Shown piece by piece: positions 51,450 through 60,672 of a DNA stretch of 64,000 bases (its first letter is position 1; the number at the start of each line of letters is the position of its first letter). The DNA comes from an uncultured Sulfitobacter sp. (GTDB lineage Bacteria; Pseudomonadota; Alphaproteobacteria; Rhodobacterales; Rhodobacteraceae), in NCBI GenBank assembly GCA_947492925.1, contig CANLOQ010000001.1, positions 682,001 to 746,000 of the forward strand. The letters run 5' to 3'. A program made the translations under genes and the position numbers. A model generated the notes under the pieces. That model had not been told where the DNA came from. It worked only from the letters and a program-made list of their open reading frames with translations, and ran no database searches.

Positions 51450-52591
51450 GCGAAGTAGTCACGCAGAATACGGCCGTAGATGGCCTTGAGCTGACGGATG
51501 TGCGCAACCTGCACGTGCTCGTCAACCTGATGCATGGACTGACCGACCAGCCCGAATTCCACCACCGGACAGTGGGATTTGACAAACCGCGCGTCCGATG
51601 TGCCGCCGGTTGTCGAAAGCTCGGGCACAATGCCGGTCTCTGCGGTTACGGCCTTTGCCACCAGTGTCGAAAGATCACCGGGCGGCGTGATAAAACTCTC
51701 ACCTGAATTTTTGATTTTCATATCAATCGTGACGCCAAATGCCTTTTGAATCTGCGCCACCTCGTTTTCTAGCCATTTGGTCAGGCTTATCCCGGAATGG
51801 GTATCATTGAAGCGAATGTTGACCACCGCATTACAATTGGCAGGGATCACGTTCGTTGCGGGATTACCGGTGTCAATGGTCACGACTGCCAGCGTAGAAG
51901 GATCAAAATGCTCCGTGCCTTGATCCAATTCATGTGATGACAGCCGGTCCATCAGACGAACCATTGCGGGCAACGGGTTATTGGCGCGATGGGGATAGGC
52001 GGAATGCCCTTGCTTGCCGGTCACCGTAAACCACGCAGTCATTGATCCACGCCGCCCGATCTTGATCATGTCGCCCATGTTCTCCGGACACGTCGGCTCG
52101 CCCACAAGGCAGACATCCATCCGCTCACCGTTCTCTTGCATATAATCCAGCAGCGCGGTCGTACCATCGATAGCATCGCGTTCCTCATCGCCTGTAATTG
52201 CAAGTATCACTGATCCATCAGGCGGAGTGTCGCGGACAAAATCCACCGCAGCGGCGGCAAAGGCGGCGACCCCCGATTTCATGTCGGTCGTGCCGCGCCC
52301 GTACATGATGCCGTCCCTGATTTCGGCACCAAAAGGCGGGGCAGTCCAATCATCGGGATTGCCGATGGGTACAACGTCGGTGTGCCCGTTAAAACCAAAG
52401 GACCGGTGATTTCCTTTTTTGCCCCAACGCGCAAAAAGATTGCGGATGCCACCGCGATCCGCCCAGGCACAGTCAAAACCCGCATCACTCAGCAACTCTT
52501 CGAGTATCTCAAGCGCGCCATCATTTTCAGGCGTGACCGAGGCGCAGCGCACCAACTTGGCGGTGAGGTCAACGGGATCAATGGGGGGCAT
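51446..52591 (-). CDS. dapE: Succinyl-diaminopimelate desuccinylase
   Basis: DapE removes succinate from N-succinyl-LL-diaminopimelate in lysine and cell-wall precursor synthesis. The 381-residue M20 peptidase-family enzyme has the two-zinc-site pattern: [37 protein letters not shown] and [12 protein letters not shown] near the end. ATG at 52591 has AGGAG upstream; an open frame to 52711 is not used. The pathway partner dapD is at 57360. It heads the operon dapE-GNAT-DUF2064-rnr. Confidence 0.95.
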   Translation of the reverse strand: MPPIDPVDLTAKLVRCASVTPENDGALEILEELLSDAGFDCAWADRGGIRNLFARWGKKGNHRSFGFNGHTDVVPIGNPDDWTAPPFGAEIRDGIMYGRGTTDMKSGVAAFAAAAVDFVRDTPPDGSVILAITGDEERDAIDGTTALLDYMQENGERMDVCLVGEPTCPENMGDMIKIGRRGSMTAWFTVTGKQGHSAYPHRANNPLPAMVRLMDRLSSHELDQGTEHFDPSTLAVVTIDTGNPATNVIPANCNAVVNIRFNDTHSGISLTKWLENEVAQIQKAFGVTIDMKIKNSGESFITPPGDLSTLVAKAVTAETGIVPELSTTGGTSDARFVKSHCPVVEFGLVGQSMHQVDEHVQVAHIRQLKAIYGRILRDYFA

Positions 52592-52682
52592 GGCTGGCTC
52601 CTTTCGGGGGTTGGTACGCAGATACCTTTTTTCTTTTGTGGCGAAAAGGGCGCGGTGACAGCTGCGGCAGTGCAGTAAATGC

Positions 52683-52708
52683 TTAACAGCGCCCCCCGGG
52701 CCTGTTAA
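52683..52708. promoter_or_regulatory. Inverted repeat upstream of Hint gene (TTAACAG ... CTGTTAA)
   Basis: A perfect 7-bp inverted repeat with a GC-rich centre that can itself pair (GCCC/GGGC), giving a long stem with one bulged base. It lies between the divergent genes dapE and the 526-residue Hint protein, 167 bases upstream of the latter. AT-rich DNA just after it (TAATAT, about 52718-52724) may be a promoter -10. An operator is possible. A second small hairpin (AGACGC/GCGTCT, 52813-52827, followed by GCGTTTTG) lies in the same 283-base gap. Confidence 0.4.
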
Positions 52709-52874
52709 CATTATGGCAATAATATGACCCGAGGCAGGGCATCAGCAGTACCGCTATCCGACAGAGCACCTGAAAACAGGGCCGACAGGATCGCACATAC
52801 ACCTTAGAACGAAGACGCTGCGCGTCTGCGTTTTGCTGTTTCATCTGTCCGGGCCCAAGGTGTGAGGCAGGACA

Positions 52875-54455
52875 ATGGTAGCAGCAGCAGAGCTTCCGAT
52901 TAACACGGTCCGTGAAGGGACAACCGCCACCGACATGGCCAACGCCATCTTTGGCAACGGTGTGACAGTCACAGGCGCCACCTATTTTGGCGACATCGAC
53001 AGTGCGGGCATCTATTCTAACGGTGACACGATCGCACCCGGCGTGACACCCGGCGACACCGGCGTAATCATGTCCACAGGCAACGCCGAGGATTTCACAA
53101 ACTCCAGCGGCGAAGCAAACCAGAACACCAACACCTCGACAAATACATCGGGCACGAACAACTTCTCCCAGTATAACGCGGCTGCGGGTGCCCGCACCTT
53201 TGATGCCTCAACGCTGGATGTCGATTTCATTCCCGACACCGATACCATGACGATGCAGTTCATTTTTTCATCCGAGGAATATCCGGAATTTGAAAATTCG
53301 ATCTATCAGGACTTTGTGGGCGTGTGGATCAACGGGACGCTGGTGCCGATGGATGTGGGCAACGGCGATGTCGACCCGGGCAACGTAAACACCTCCAACA
53401 ATATCAATATGTACGTCAACAACCAGAATGACGATTACAACACCGAGATGGACGGGTTCACCATCACCCTCACTCTGACGCTGAACGTGAATGCCGGCGT
53501 TACCAATTCGATGCGGATCGCGATCGCGGACGTGTCGGACAGCCAGTACGATTCCAACCTGCTTATTGCGGGTGATTCCGTCCAGACCGACCTAGTGGCG
53601 GTGTCTGACAACGTCGATCTGTTTCCAACGGGCGACCGCGACATCGACGTGTTGTCCAATGACATCAACAACGGCCCCGGCACTCTGACCATCACGCAGA
53701 TCAACGGCTTTGACGTGGTGGCCGGGGATACGATTACCCTGCCAACCGGACAGACCGTCAAACTGAATGCCAACGGTACGTTCACCGTCACGGGTGACGG
53801 AGATGTCGAGAACTTCAACTTTACCTATACGGTCGACAATGGCGTCAACACGGATGTTGGTTTTGTCAACGCAACGGGGGTGCCTTGTTTTGTCGCGGGG
53901 ACTATGATCGCCACACCCGACGGGGAACGCCCGGCGGAAACGCTGCTGCCGGGTGATTTGGTGCTCACGCAGGATGACGGGCCACAGCCGCTGCGCTGGA
54001 TCGGCACGCGCGCGGTTGCAGCGACCGGCAACTTTGCCCCGATCCACATTCGCGCAAATACCTTTGGCACGCACCGCGATCTGTTGGTGTCGCCCCTGCA
54101 CCGCGTCTTGATCCGTGACAATCTGGCCGAACTTCTGTTCGGAGAGGCCGAAGTGCTGGTTGCTGCGCGCGACCTGGTCAACGACCGATCCGTCCGCCGA
54201 CGCGCGGGTGGCGAGGTGACCTATGTACACCTGTTGTTCGACCGCCATCAGGTCGTCTTTTCCGAAGGGCTGGAGACAGAGAGCTTTCTGCCGGGGCCAC
54301 AGACCACCAAGAGTTTCGAACGCGAAGTCGTCGATGAAATTTGCGCCATTTTCCCGGAAATAGACCCTGAAACCGGCAGCGGGTATTCCCCGGCAGCGCG
54401 GCGGACGCTCAAGCGGTACGAGGCCGACCTTCTGCGCGCTTCAAAGGTGGCGTGA
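52875..54455 (+). CDS. Choice-of-anchor L / Hint-domain protein
   Basis: A 526-residue protein. Residues 1-240 match the choice-of-anchor L type (FIFSSEEYPEFENSIYQDFVGVWING), residues 240-330 look like a cadherin or Ig-type repeat (VLSNDINNGPGTLTITQINGFDV), and residues 338 to the end form a Hint (hedgehog/intein-like) domain. The Hint domain has Cys338 in PCFVAGTMIATPDGERPAETLLPGDLV and the conserved His in VSPLHRVLIRD. No classic signal peptide is seen, as in secreted Rhodobacteraceae proteins exported by type I systems. The following gene, two bases on, is a second Hint protein. Confidence 0.8.
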   Translation: MVAAAELPINTVREGTTATDMANAIFGNGVTVTGATYFGDIDSAGIYSNGDTIAPGVTPGDTGVIMSTGNAEDFTNSSGEANQNTNTSTNTSGTNNFSQYNAAAGARTFDASTLDVDFIPDTDTMTMQFIFSSEEYPEFENSIYQDFVGVWINGTLVPMDVGNGDVDPGNVNTSNNINMYVNNQNDDYNTEMDGFTITLTLTLNVNAGVTNSMRIAIADVSDSQYDSNLLIAGDSVQTDLVAVSDNVDLFPTGDRDIDVLSNDINNGPGTLTITQINGFDVVAGDTITLPTGQTVKLNANGTFTVTGDGDVENFNFTYTVDNGVNTDVGFVNATGVPCFVAGTMIATPDGERPAETLLPGDLVLTQDDGPQPLRWIGTRAVAATGNFAPIHIRANTFGTHRDLLVSPLHRVLIRDNLAELLFGEAEVLVAARDLVNDRSVRRRAGGEVTYVHLLFDRHQVVFSEGLETESFLPGPQTTKSFEREVVDEICAIFPEIDPETGSGYSPAARRTLKRYEADLLRASKVA

Positions 54456-54456
54456 T

Positions 54457-55551
54457 ATGACCTGGCTTGCGTTATGTGATCATACCGAACGTCGATTGTC
54501 CCTGCGCGGTTTGGGAAGCGACAAAAAAGATCAGCCCTTGCTGGCAGACAGCCCACAAACGCTGCTGACACGGGGGACCGTAATGTTTGAAACCCGCCTG
54601 TCCGCCGATGGCAGGCCGCAGGTTCTTTTCGGGTACAAGACGACATACCCTTGGCTGCGCAGCCTGACGTTTCAGGCTATTCCGGGCGGCGGCATCGCGA
54701 TGGTGCAGGTGCAGGGTGACAGCATCACCCATGCCGCGATTGAAAACGCAGATGCAGGCCGCACCGATGTCGTGCGGATTACCTATTCCTGGGATAGCGC
54801 CCGAAAATGGGGGCGCATGACACTGGAAAAGCCAGAAGATACGCATATCGCCAGTGTTCCCGTCGATAATCCCCGGCCTTTGTCACTGACAGATATCCGC
54901 GATCTGATCCTGGGCCAGTCAGAACAGACCTTCGCCAGCGACATGATCTTTGCCGCACTGTCGGATCAAATCGAGCCCATCGGCCCGATGCCGAGCCTGC
55001 TGCCCTCTACCCCTATCGCAACGCCTTGGGGCTACAAGACAGCACAGACTCTCAAGCGGGGTGATACCGTCAATACCCGCAGCGACGGCGTGGTGCCGGT
55101 GCTGCAAACCATCAATCGCGCGGTCCCGGCCCGGGGCAGTTTCCGGCCGATCCGGCTGCGCGCGCCCTACTTTGGGCTGCAACAGGATATCATCGTTGCA
55201 CCCGATCAGCGGCTGATCATTGATGGCCCCGAAGTCGAGTATCTGTTCAGTCAAGAAGCGGTTCTGGTGCCCGCGCGTCATCTGGTCAATGGTTTTGCCG
55301 CGCTGACAGAACCATGCGGGCCGGTGATCACCTATTCGCAATTGTTATTGCCAAGGCACGAAACCATTCTGGCAGCGGGCACATCAGTCGAAAGCCTGTA
55401 TATCGGACGATTGCGCCGCAAGGGATACAACCTTGCAAGCAGCATGTTGCATCAGTGTGACCGCGCGACTTTGCCAGAGCATCCGCGCCCAGCGCATCAC
55501 GTGTTACGCTGGTATGACGCCATACACCTTGCGCGACGGCGGGCCGCCTGA
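54457..55551 (+). CDS. Second, degenerate Hint-domain protein
   Basis: A 364-residue protein starting one base after the stop of the first Hint gene. The N-terminal about 140 residues form a beta-rich LamG-like module (TVMFETRLSADGRPQVLFGYKT; VRITYSWDSARKWGRMTLE). A Hint-like domain follows from residue 180 (LPSTPIATPWGYKTAQTLKRGDTV). Aligned to its neighbour, the Cys nucleophile position is Ser180, and the block containing SPLHR is APDQR, so His is replaced by Gln. The downstream RH position (LLLPRHETIL) is kept. It is likely inactive for self-cleavage or uses a different chemistry. Confidence 0.75.
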   Translation: MTWLALCDHTERRLSLRGLGSDKKDQPLLADSPQTLLTRGTVMFETRLSADGRPQVLFGYKTTYPWLRSLTFQAIPGGGIAMVQVQGDSITHAAIENADAGRTDVVRITYSWDSARKWGRMTLEKPEDTHIASVPVDNPRPLSLTDIRDLILGQSEQTFASDMIFAALSDQIEPIGPMPSLLPSTPIATPWGYKTAQTLKRGDTVNTRSDGVVPVLQTINRAVPARGSFRPIRLRAPYFGLQQDIIVAPDQRLIIDGPEVEYLFSQEAVLVPARHLVNGFAALTEPCGPVITYSQLLLPRHETILAAGTSVESLYIGRLRRKGYNLASSMLHQCDRATLPEHPRPAHHVLRWYDAIHLARRRAA

Positions 55552-55890
55552 TCAGTCGAAAAACGGTGTCATCTGCGCAATGACGACCGAGTTTTCGTCA
55601 AGCGCACGCTGCATCAGCGCACGCTCGTCGTCGTCAATGTCGTGCCCCTCCGCTTCGCGCTCTGCAAGGGTGCCATAGCCTGTCACATCCAGTGGATTTG
55701 TATCCGCCTGCTTAAGGATCGCGACGGTTTCCCGGACGGCCTCTGCCTCATCAACGCCGGAAGAAAAGCACATCAGCGCCGCGCCGGTAGCTTTCTCGGG
55801 CAGACCGTCGCCGTCCTTGCGGCCAATCTGCACAAGCAATGTGTACACCTGTTGCCGCGATGGTTTTTTTGTCTTTTTGGATCCGGACAT
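55552..55890 (-). CDS. Small conserved protein of unknown function
   Basis: A 112-residue acidic, soluble protein with no membrane segment or signal peptide. Visible segments: basic start KKTKKPSRQQVY, LLVQIGRKDGDGLPEKATGAALMCFSSGVDEAEAV, VTGYGTLAEREAEGHDIDDDERALM. I do not recognise a family. The ATG at 55890 follows GAGGTGG. Its stop lies directly against the stop of the convergent Hint gene. Confidence 0.65.
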   Translation of the reverse strand: MSGSKKTKKPSRQQVYTLLVQIGRKDGDGLPEKATGAALMCFSSGVDEAEAVRETVAILKQADTNPLDVTGYGTLAEREAEGHDIDDDERALMQRALDENSVVIAQMTPFFD

Positions 55891-55952
55891 GAAAAGGGCC
55901 ACCTCTCATTTCAAGAGGCAGCCCTAACGCGATCAACCGCTTTTGAAAAGCG

Positions 55953-56207
55953 TTATGCCCGGCGCTGCAGCATGTTGATTGCAGCAATCAATACACACGC
56001 GCCCACAAAACCTACAAAGAGTTGTCCAATCCAACCACCTAATGTGGCTCCAAATACAAAGACGAGAACCGCATTAAACAACATCGCACCGACGATACCC
56101 ATAAAAATGTTCAACAGCAGGTTGTGATCCCGCTTCATGAACTTTTCTGCCAACCATCCCGCCAAACCGCCAATAATGATCGCAGCAAACCAACCAAGAC
56201 CTTCCAT
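55953..56207 (-). CDS. GlsB/YeaQ/YmgE-type membrane protein
   Basis: An 84-residue inner-membrane protein with three hydrophobic helices (LGWFAAIIIGGLAGWLAEKFM; LLLNIFMGIVGAMLFNAVLVFVFGA; GQLFVGFVGACVLIAAINML) and the GxxxGWxA-type motif of the transglycosylase-associated/GlsB family. Members are linked to stress responses, but the biochemical role is unknown. AAGGAG is upstream of the ATG at 56207. Confidence 0.88.
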   Translation of the reverse strand: MEGLGWFAAIIIGGLAGWLAEKFMKRDHNLLLNIFMGIVGAMLFNAVLVFVFGATLGGWIGQLFVGFVGACVLIAAINMLQRRA

Positions 56208-56278
56208 TGAAGTATCTCCTTTTAATATCTGTTAACGGTCCAACGTGTCTCATGGGCTGAAGGTTCCCGCAAAGCCGG

Positions 56279-57307
56279 TTAAGTCAGCACCTCCACTGCA
56301 ACAGCGGTTGCATAGACCAGCAAAAGCAGCAGGCTTTCGATACCAATGCGTGCAGGCCCTTCCCGCTGGCGCAGGATCAATCCGCCCAACAAGATACCCG
56401 TCATAAGCAATCCGGTGGCCAGCCAGTAAAGATCGTGGGTGCCCACGGCGTGGTAAAGGGATCCGTCCCGGTAGGCGACATCGGAGGCCACCAGAAAGAG
56501 TGTATCAAAGGTGTTACCGCCGATAATGCCGCCCACTGCCAGTTGCAGCGCACCGCGCCGTACGGCAACCAAAGTAGTAACCAGTTCTGGCAGGGAGGTC
56601 ACGACAGCCGTAATCAACGAACCGACCAGACTTGATTTCATCTCGAACCGTGTGATGAACGTGCCACCCACCTGCGAGATGACCCAGCCGCCGAACCCCA
56701 TCACCGCAACCAAAGCCAGAAAAACCAGCGCCGGGCGAAGGACACTGCGGTGCGCTTCATCTGCGTTCTCAGGTGTGTCCTCCCTTGTATCGGCGGTTTT
56801 CACCGGTTGCCACATCGGGTTCTCACTGACTTGCGCAGAAAGATGGACACCGCAAACATAGGCGAGAAACAGCGCGACTGACACAGGGTGTACACCGAAA
56901 TAGGCCACCTCGGGGCCGGACATGGCCGCGATTGGCAAGCTCAATAGCACAATAAGCATGACGGCCTGAAAGAGATTGGCCGGCTCTGCCGCTGCATGCT
57001 CAAGGTTGACGCCGCGGTGCAGACGGTCAGCCACGGCAAGGAACATCGTCTGCGCCGCAATACCCCCAACAGCGTTGGAAAAGGCAAAGCTGGCATCCCC
57101 CGACATTGCCGCATTCACCGAAACCACAACACCGGCAAGCGACGTCGCACCCCCCAGTATCAAACCACCCGCCAGCGCCTCTCCCATGCGGGTACGGTCT
57201 GCAATCACGTCGGCCAGATGTGTGGCTTTGATAGACGCCGCAACGACGGCAGCGCTCGCGATGACAAAGAAAGTCAGAAGCAGCGGAACGGAAAGGGAAG
57301 CGAACAT
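56279..57307 (-). CDS. Sodium/calcium exchanger family protein (CaCA superfamily)
   Basis: A 342-residue inner-membrane cation/calcium antiporter with about ten helices in two inverted repeats. The two alpha-repeat signatures are visible: GEALAGGLILGGATSLAGVVVSVNAAMSG near the N-terminus and GSLITAVVTSLPELVTTLVAVRRGALQLAVGGIIGGNTFDTLFL in the second half (read in parts). The Thr-Ser-Leu-Pro-Glu stretch is the usual cation site. A charged, soluble loop near residues 160-185 separates the halves. Ion specificity is not certain. Confidence 0.85.
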   Translation of the reverse strand: MFASLSVPLLLTFFVIASAAVVAASIKATHLADVIADRTRMGEALAGGLILGGATSLAGVVVSVNAAMSGDASFAFSNAVGGIAAQTMFLAVADRLHRGVNLEHAAAEPANLFQAVMLIVLLSLPIAAMSGPEVAYFGVHPVSVALFLAYVCGVHLSAQVSENPMWQPVKTADTREDTPENADEAHRSVLRPALVFLALVAVMGFGGWVISQVGGTFITRFEMKSSLVGSLITAVVTSLPELVTTLVAVRRGALQLAVGGIIGGNTFDTLFLVASDVAYRDGSLYHAVGTHDLYWLATGLLMTGILLGGLILRQREGPARIGIESLLLLLVYATAVAVEVLT

Positions 57308-57359
57308 GTCAAAGGAACGGTCGTGCGACCGTTCCGGTTCCCCTTCCCGTCAGATCGTA

Positions 57360-58187
57360 TCAGTCGCGCAGCAATTCGTTGATCGACGTCTTTGAACGTG
57401 TGCGCTCGTCCACGCGCTTGACGATAACGGCGCAATAAAGGTTCACACCGTTCTTCGACGGCATGGACCCCGCCACAACAACAGAACCGGATGGCACCTC
57501 GCCATACATCACTTCGCCGGTCTCACGGTCCACGATCTTGGTCGATTGACCAATGAAAACACCCATGCCCAGAACCGATCCTTCACGCACAATGCAGCCT
57601 TCGACCACTTCTGACCGCGCACCGATAAAGCAGTTGTCTTCGATGATCGTCGGCCCCGCTTGCATTGGCTCAAGCACGCCGCCAATCCCAACACCACCCG
57701 AAAGGTGCACGTTCTTGCCGATCTGCGCGCAGGATCCGACGGTGGCCCAAGTGTCGACCATTGTGCCAGAATCGACATACGCACCGATGTTCACAAAGGA
57801 CGGCATCAGGACCACGCCGGGCGCGATAAATGCGGAACGGCGGACGACACAGTTTGGCACAGCGCGAAAACCTGCCTCTTTCCACTGGTCGTCGCCCCAA
57901 CCGGCGAACTTGCTGTCTACCTTGTCCCACCAGCCGCCGCCCTGCGGGCCGCCGTCCTGCTGTTCCATGTCCTTGATGCGAAAGCCCAGCAGCACAGCCT
58001 TTTTGGCCCACTGGTTGACATGCCAATCACCGCCATCCTGTTTTTCCGCGACGCGCAGCTTGCCTGAATCCAGCGCATTCAACGTTTCTTCGATGGCATC
58101 GCGTGTTTCACCTGTGGTGTCTGGCGTGATCTGATCACGGGTATCCCATGCAGCTTCGATTGCGGTCTCAAGTTGGGCGTTGGACAT
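57360..58187 (-). CDS. dapD: 2,3,4,5-tetrahydropyridine-2,6-dicarboxylate N-succinyltransferase
   Basis: DapD transfers succinyl from succinyl-CoA to tetrahydrodipicolinate, the first step of the succinylase branch to diaminopimelate and lysine. The 275-residue product has a helical N-terminus and a left-handed beta-helix made of hexapeptide repeats ([69 protein letters not shown], read in parts). Length fits the family. The next enzyme of the branch present here, DapE, is 5.9 kb away. Confidence 0.96.
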   Translation of the reverse strand: MSNAQLETAIEAAWDTRDQITPDTTGETRDAIEETLNALDSGKLRVAEKQDGGDWHVNQWAKKAVLLGFRIKDMEQQDGGPQGGGWWDKVDSKFAGWGDDQWKEAGFRAVPNCVVRRSAFIAPGVVLMPSFVNIGAYVDSGTMVDTWATVGSCAQIGKNVHLSGGVGIGGVLEPMQAGPTIIEDNCFIGARSEVVEGCIVREGSVLGMGVFIGQSTKIVDRETGEVMYGEVPSGSVVVAGSMPSKNGVNLYCAVIVKRVDERTRSKTSINELLRD

Positions 58188-58255
58188 CTGTAAGCGCTCC
58201 TGTCATGGGATGGGTTTCGGGCGCTATACCCGTCAGCCGCGTTTTGCGCAATCGT

Positions 58256-58804
58256 TCACCGCCATTTGATCGAACAGCCCATCGACGGCGTCTGCGCGTC
58301 GGGCCCTTTGCCGGTTTCGGCAACCTGCATCATCGCATTGCGCAGCTCTGGCACGCGCTTCGCCGGATCGCCACGCATGCCAATGTCATCCAGTCGACCC
58401 CGGTATTGCAGCGCGCCATTCGCGTCAAAGCCAAAGAAATCAGGCGTGCATACCGCACCATAAGCCTGTCCGACGGTTTGGTCCTCATCCACCAGATAGG
58501 GCGCTTTCAAACCGTGAACCTTGGCAAAATCTGCCATCCTCTCAGGCGCGTCAGCCGGGTAATGCGTATAGTCGTTTGACATGATCGCGGCACATCCGAT
58601 GCCTGCCGCCTCCAGCGCCTGCATGTCCTGTGCCAGACGATCGATCACCGCAACGACATAGGGACAGTGGTTGCAGATAAAGGCGATCAGCATGCCACGG
58701 CTCCCCATAATGCTGTCGAGGCTGTGCCGCAGGCCATCGGGTGTCGCCAGATCAAAGTCGGGCGCAGGCCAGTCGAAATCGCAAACCTGAGAATGCAGAA
58801 GCAT
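58256..58804 (-). CDS. Redoxin / thioredoxin-like (AhpC/TSA-type) protein
   Basis: A 182-residue thioredoxin-fold protein. The active-site region reads FICNHCPYVVAVIDRLAQDM, where NHCPYV is typical of a small group of redoxin-domain proteins. It has GQAYGAVCTPDFFGFD and LQYRGRLDD after it. ATG at 58804 has AGGT upstream; the open frame to 58849 is not used. It is followed on the minus strand by dapD, 68 bases further on. Its redox partner is unknown. Confidence 0.85.
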   Translation of the reverse strand: MLLHSQVCDFDWPAPDFDLATPDGLRHSLDSIMGSRGMLIAFICNHCPYVVAVIDRLAQDMQALEAAGIGCAAIMSNDYTHYPADAPERMADFAKVHGLKAPYLVDEDQTVGQAYGAVCTPDFFGFDANGALQYRGRLDDIGMRGDPAKRVPELRNAMMQVAETGKGPDAQTPSMGCSIKWR

Positions 58805-58932
58805 ACGCGTACCTTTCTTGTCGATTGCGTTGCAAAGTGCGGGGAGCATCGGCTTCGGTCAATCCCCCAGCCTTGCAACTTGGCAGGAAGCACGACACGC
58901 TGGATCAAATCTAACGAGGCCGGAGCAATGAC

Positions 58933-59784
58933 ATGAAAGACGATAACAAACGCCACCCCCTGCGCGACGCGCACATGGACCGTTCGGCGGCAGAGGCGGT
59001 TCCCGACACGCCGCAGACCCGTGCGCCCGCCTACCGGCTGGCCTTTAACGATGAAGACTTTTTGTGCCGAGATGAATTGCGGCCCGTGCGTTTGCAATTG
59101 GAGTTGCTGAAACCCGAAATGTTGCTGGATGCCGCCGGGATCACATCGACAATCGTATTGTTCGGCGGCGCGCGCATTCCGGCACCGGCAGACAAAGCGA
59201 GCGCGCGCACCCAGACGCTCGCCGATCTGTCACGGTTCTACGATGAGACGCGTGCATTTGCCCGGCTTATGACAATGAAATCAATGGAAGGCGGCGGGAC
59301 CGAAGATGTCATCGTAACGGGTGGCGGTCCGGGCGTGATGGAGGCAGGTAACCGCGGTGCCGTAGATGCGGGCGGCAAATCTATCGGGCTGAACATTGTC
59401 CTGCCATTTGAACAGGCACCGAATGAATACGTCACACCCGAGTTGTGCTTTAACTTTCACTATTTCGCGATCCGCAAGATGCATTTTCTGATGCGTGCCA
59501 AGGCAATCTGCGTCTTTCCCGGCGGGTTCGGGACAATGGACGAATTGTTTGAAGCACTGACACTGATACAGACAGGGCGCATGCAGCGCGTGCCGTTCCT
59601 GCTGTTCGGCAAGGGGTTCTGGCAAAAGATCATCAACTGGGAAGCGCTGGCGGATGCCGGCACGATTTCAGCCGAAGATCTTGACCTGTTCCGGTTTGTC
59701 GAAACCGCACAAGAAGCGATGGACCTGATTGAAAACTGGGACACTCCTACAGCACGGGAAAGCGTTCCCGGCAGGTCGGCCTGA
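58933..59784 (+). CDS. LOG-family (TIGR00730-like) protein, possible nucleotide 5'-monophosphate phosphoribohydrolase
   Basis: A 283-residue protein with a Rossmann-type fold and the LOG signatures: VTGGGPGVMEAGNRGAVDAGG and the catalytic PGGFGTMDELFEALTLIQTGRM. The family releases the base from (cytokinin or purine) nucleotide monophosphates and is often misnamed lysine decarboxylase. An N-terminal extension of about 60 residues is present (longer than the minimal about 190). GGAG precedes the ATG at 58933. Divergent from the redoxin gene. Confidence 0.88.
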   Translation: MKDDNKRHPLRDAHMDRSAAEAVPDTPQTRAPAYRLAFNDEDFLCRDELRPVRLQLELLKPEMLLDAAGITSTIVLFGGARIPAPADKASARTQTLADLSRFYDETRAFARLMTMKSMEGGGTEDVIVTGGGPGVMEAGNRGAVDAGGKSIGLNIVLPFEQAPNEYVTPELCFNFHYFAIRKMHFLMRAKAICVFPGGFGTMDELFEALTLIQTGRMQRVPFLLFGKGFWQKIINWEALADAGTISAEDLDLFRFVETAQEAMDLIENWDTPTARESVPGRSA

Positions 59785-59802
59785 CCCTTGCGTTCGCTTG
59801 GA

Positions 59803-60015
59803 TCAGGCGCTTTGCTCTGCGGGTAGCACGGCAACTTCAACGCGGTGGGGCAACGTCTCGACGACTTCACCGTGTTCGGTTTCCTTGATGGCGTATCCGT
59901 ATCCGGCCAGACGGTGCTTCCATTCGCGGGGCGAAAGAGAGCTTTCCCGTTCGCGCAGAACAAGGTCGACCACCTGAGCGGTGATGAAGGGGTCGTTGTT
60001 GAACATAACAGACAT
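59803..60015 (-). CDS. Small hypothetical protein
   Basis: A 70-residue protein with no recognised family. It is soluble and charged (DPFITAQVVDLVLRERESSLSPREWKHRLAGYGYAIKETEHGEVVETLPHRVEV in pieces). The motif RxWKxRLAGYGY suggests a small DNA- or protein-binding fold but I cannot place it. AAGGAG precedes the ATG at 60015. A 159-base gap to the phosphatase gene shows no further gene. Confidence 0.55.
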   Translation of the reverse strand: MSVMFNNDPFITAQVVDLVLRERESSLSPREWKHRLAGYGYAIKETEHGEVVETLPHRVEVAVLPAEQSA

Positions 60016-60174
60016 CGCATGTCTCCTTAGTATGTGTGTACTGGAAACAATCTGGTTTCAGACAATGGCAAGAGTTGCGCCGGATTGCGGCAGAACAAGG
60101 GTCTTTTCAGGGTAGCGCGACAAAGGTTACCTAGGGTTGAATCGACTGAACTTGTTTCAATAACAGTAACTTAG

Positions 60175-60672
60175 TTACAAGTCGCAATTCACGCGTTTGG
60201 CGAATTCGGCAATAAATCTGCCTTGTTCAACTGTATCGGGAATTGAAACACCCCGCGCAACGCTCACGATCTGCCGGGCGACGTCCGGCTGTTCCCCAAG
60301 CGCGACAAGCATTGCGGCAGCCACCATGCCGGACCGGCCGATCCCGGCACGACAGTGCACCGCGATGTGCTGGTGCGCGCGCAAACGGGTCGTCAGATCA
60401 TTGATCAGTGCAGTGAATGCCGCCGGATCAGGAAGTCCAAAATCCGGGATGGGATGCGATAGGAATTCAATCCCTCGTGCCGTGCATAGGTCTTGTTCTG
60501 TTGCAACCCCTAGTTCCGCAGCTTCGGCGGCAGGCAACATGGACAATACCGTTGTGACACCCTGCGCGCGCAACCGGTCGAGAACAGTCGCAAGCCCATC
60601 CGCAGGTGGGCATGGCATCAGTGTCAGTTCCCCAGGACCATCAAACGGAACCGGATAGGCACGAAACGCCAC
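60175..60672 (-). CDS. Cys-based protein phosphatase (dual-specificity/tyrosine type)
   Basis: A 165-residue protein with the phosphatase P-loop VHCRAGIGRSG: catalytic Cys107 and Arg113 (CX5R). The general-acid candidate is Asp77 in HPIPDFGLP. Sequence and length match small cytoplasmic dual-specificity-like phosphatases found in proteobacteria. Its substrate is unknown. It follows rlmN directly: the rlmN stop ends one base before its ATG region, so the two are likely co-transcribed. Confidence 0.85.
   Translation of the reverse strand: MAFRAYPVPFDGPGELTLMPCPPADGLATVLDRLRAQGVTTVLSMLPAAEAAELGVATEQDLCTARGIEFLSHPIPDFGLPDPAAFTALINDLTTRLRAHQHIAVHCRAGIGRSGMVAAAMLVALGEQPDVARQIVSVARGVSIPDTVEQGRFIAEFAKRVNCDL

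Noticed and set aside
60041-60178. Small palindromes (CTG-AAAC type at 60041; GTAAC/GTTAC at 60166-60178) as operator or terminator
   Set aside because: Stems are short or bulged and there is no repeat elsewhere in the window; nothing distinguishes them from chance.
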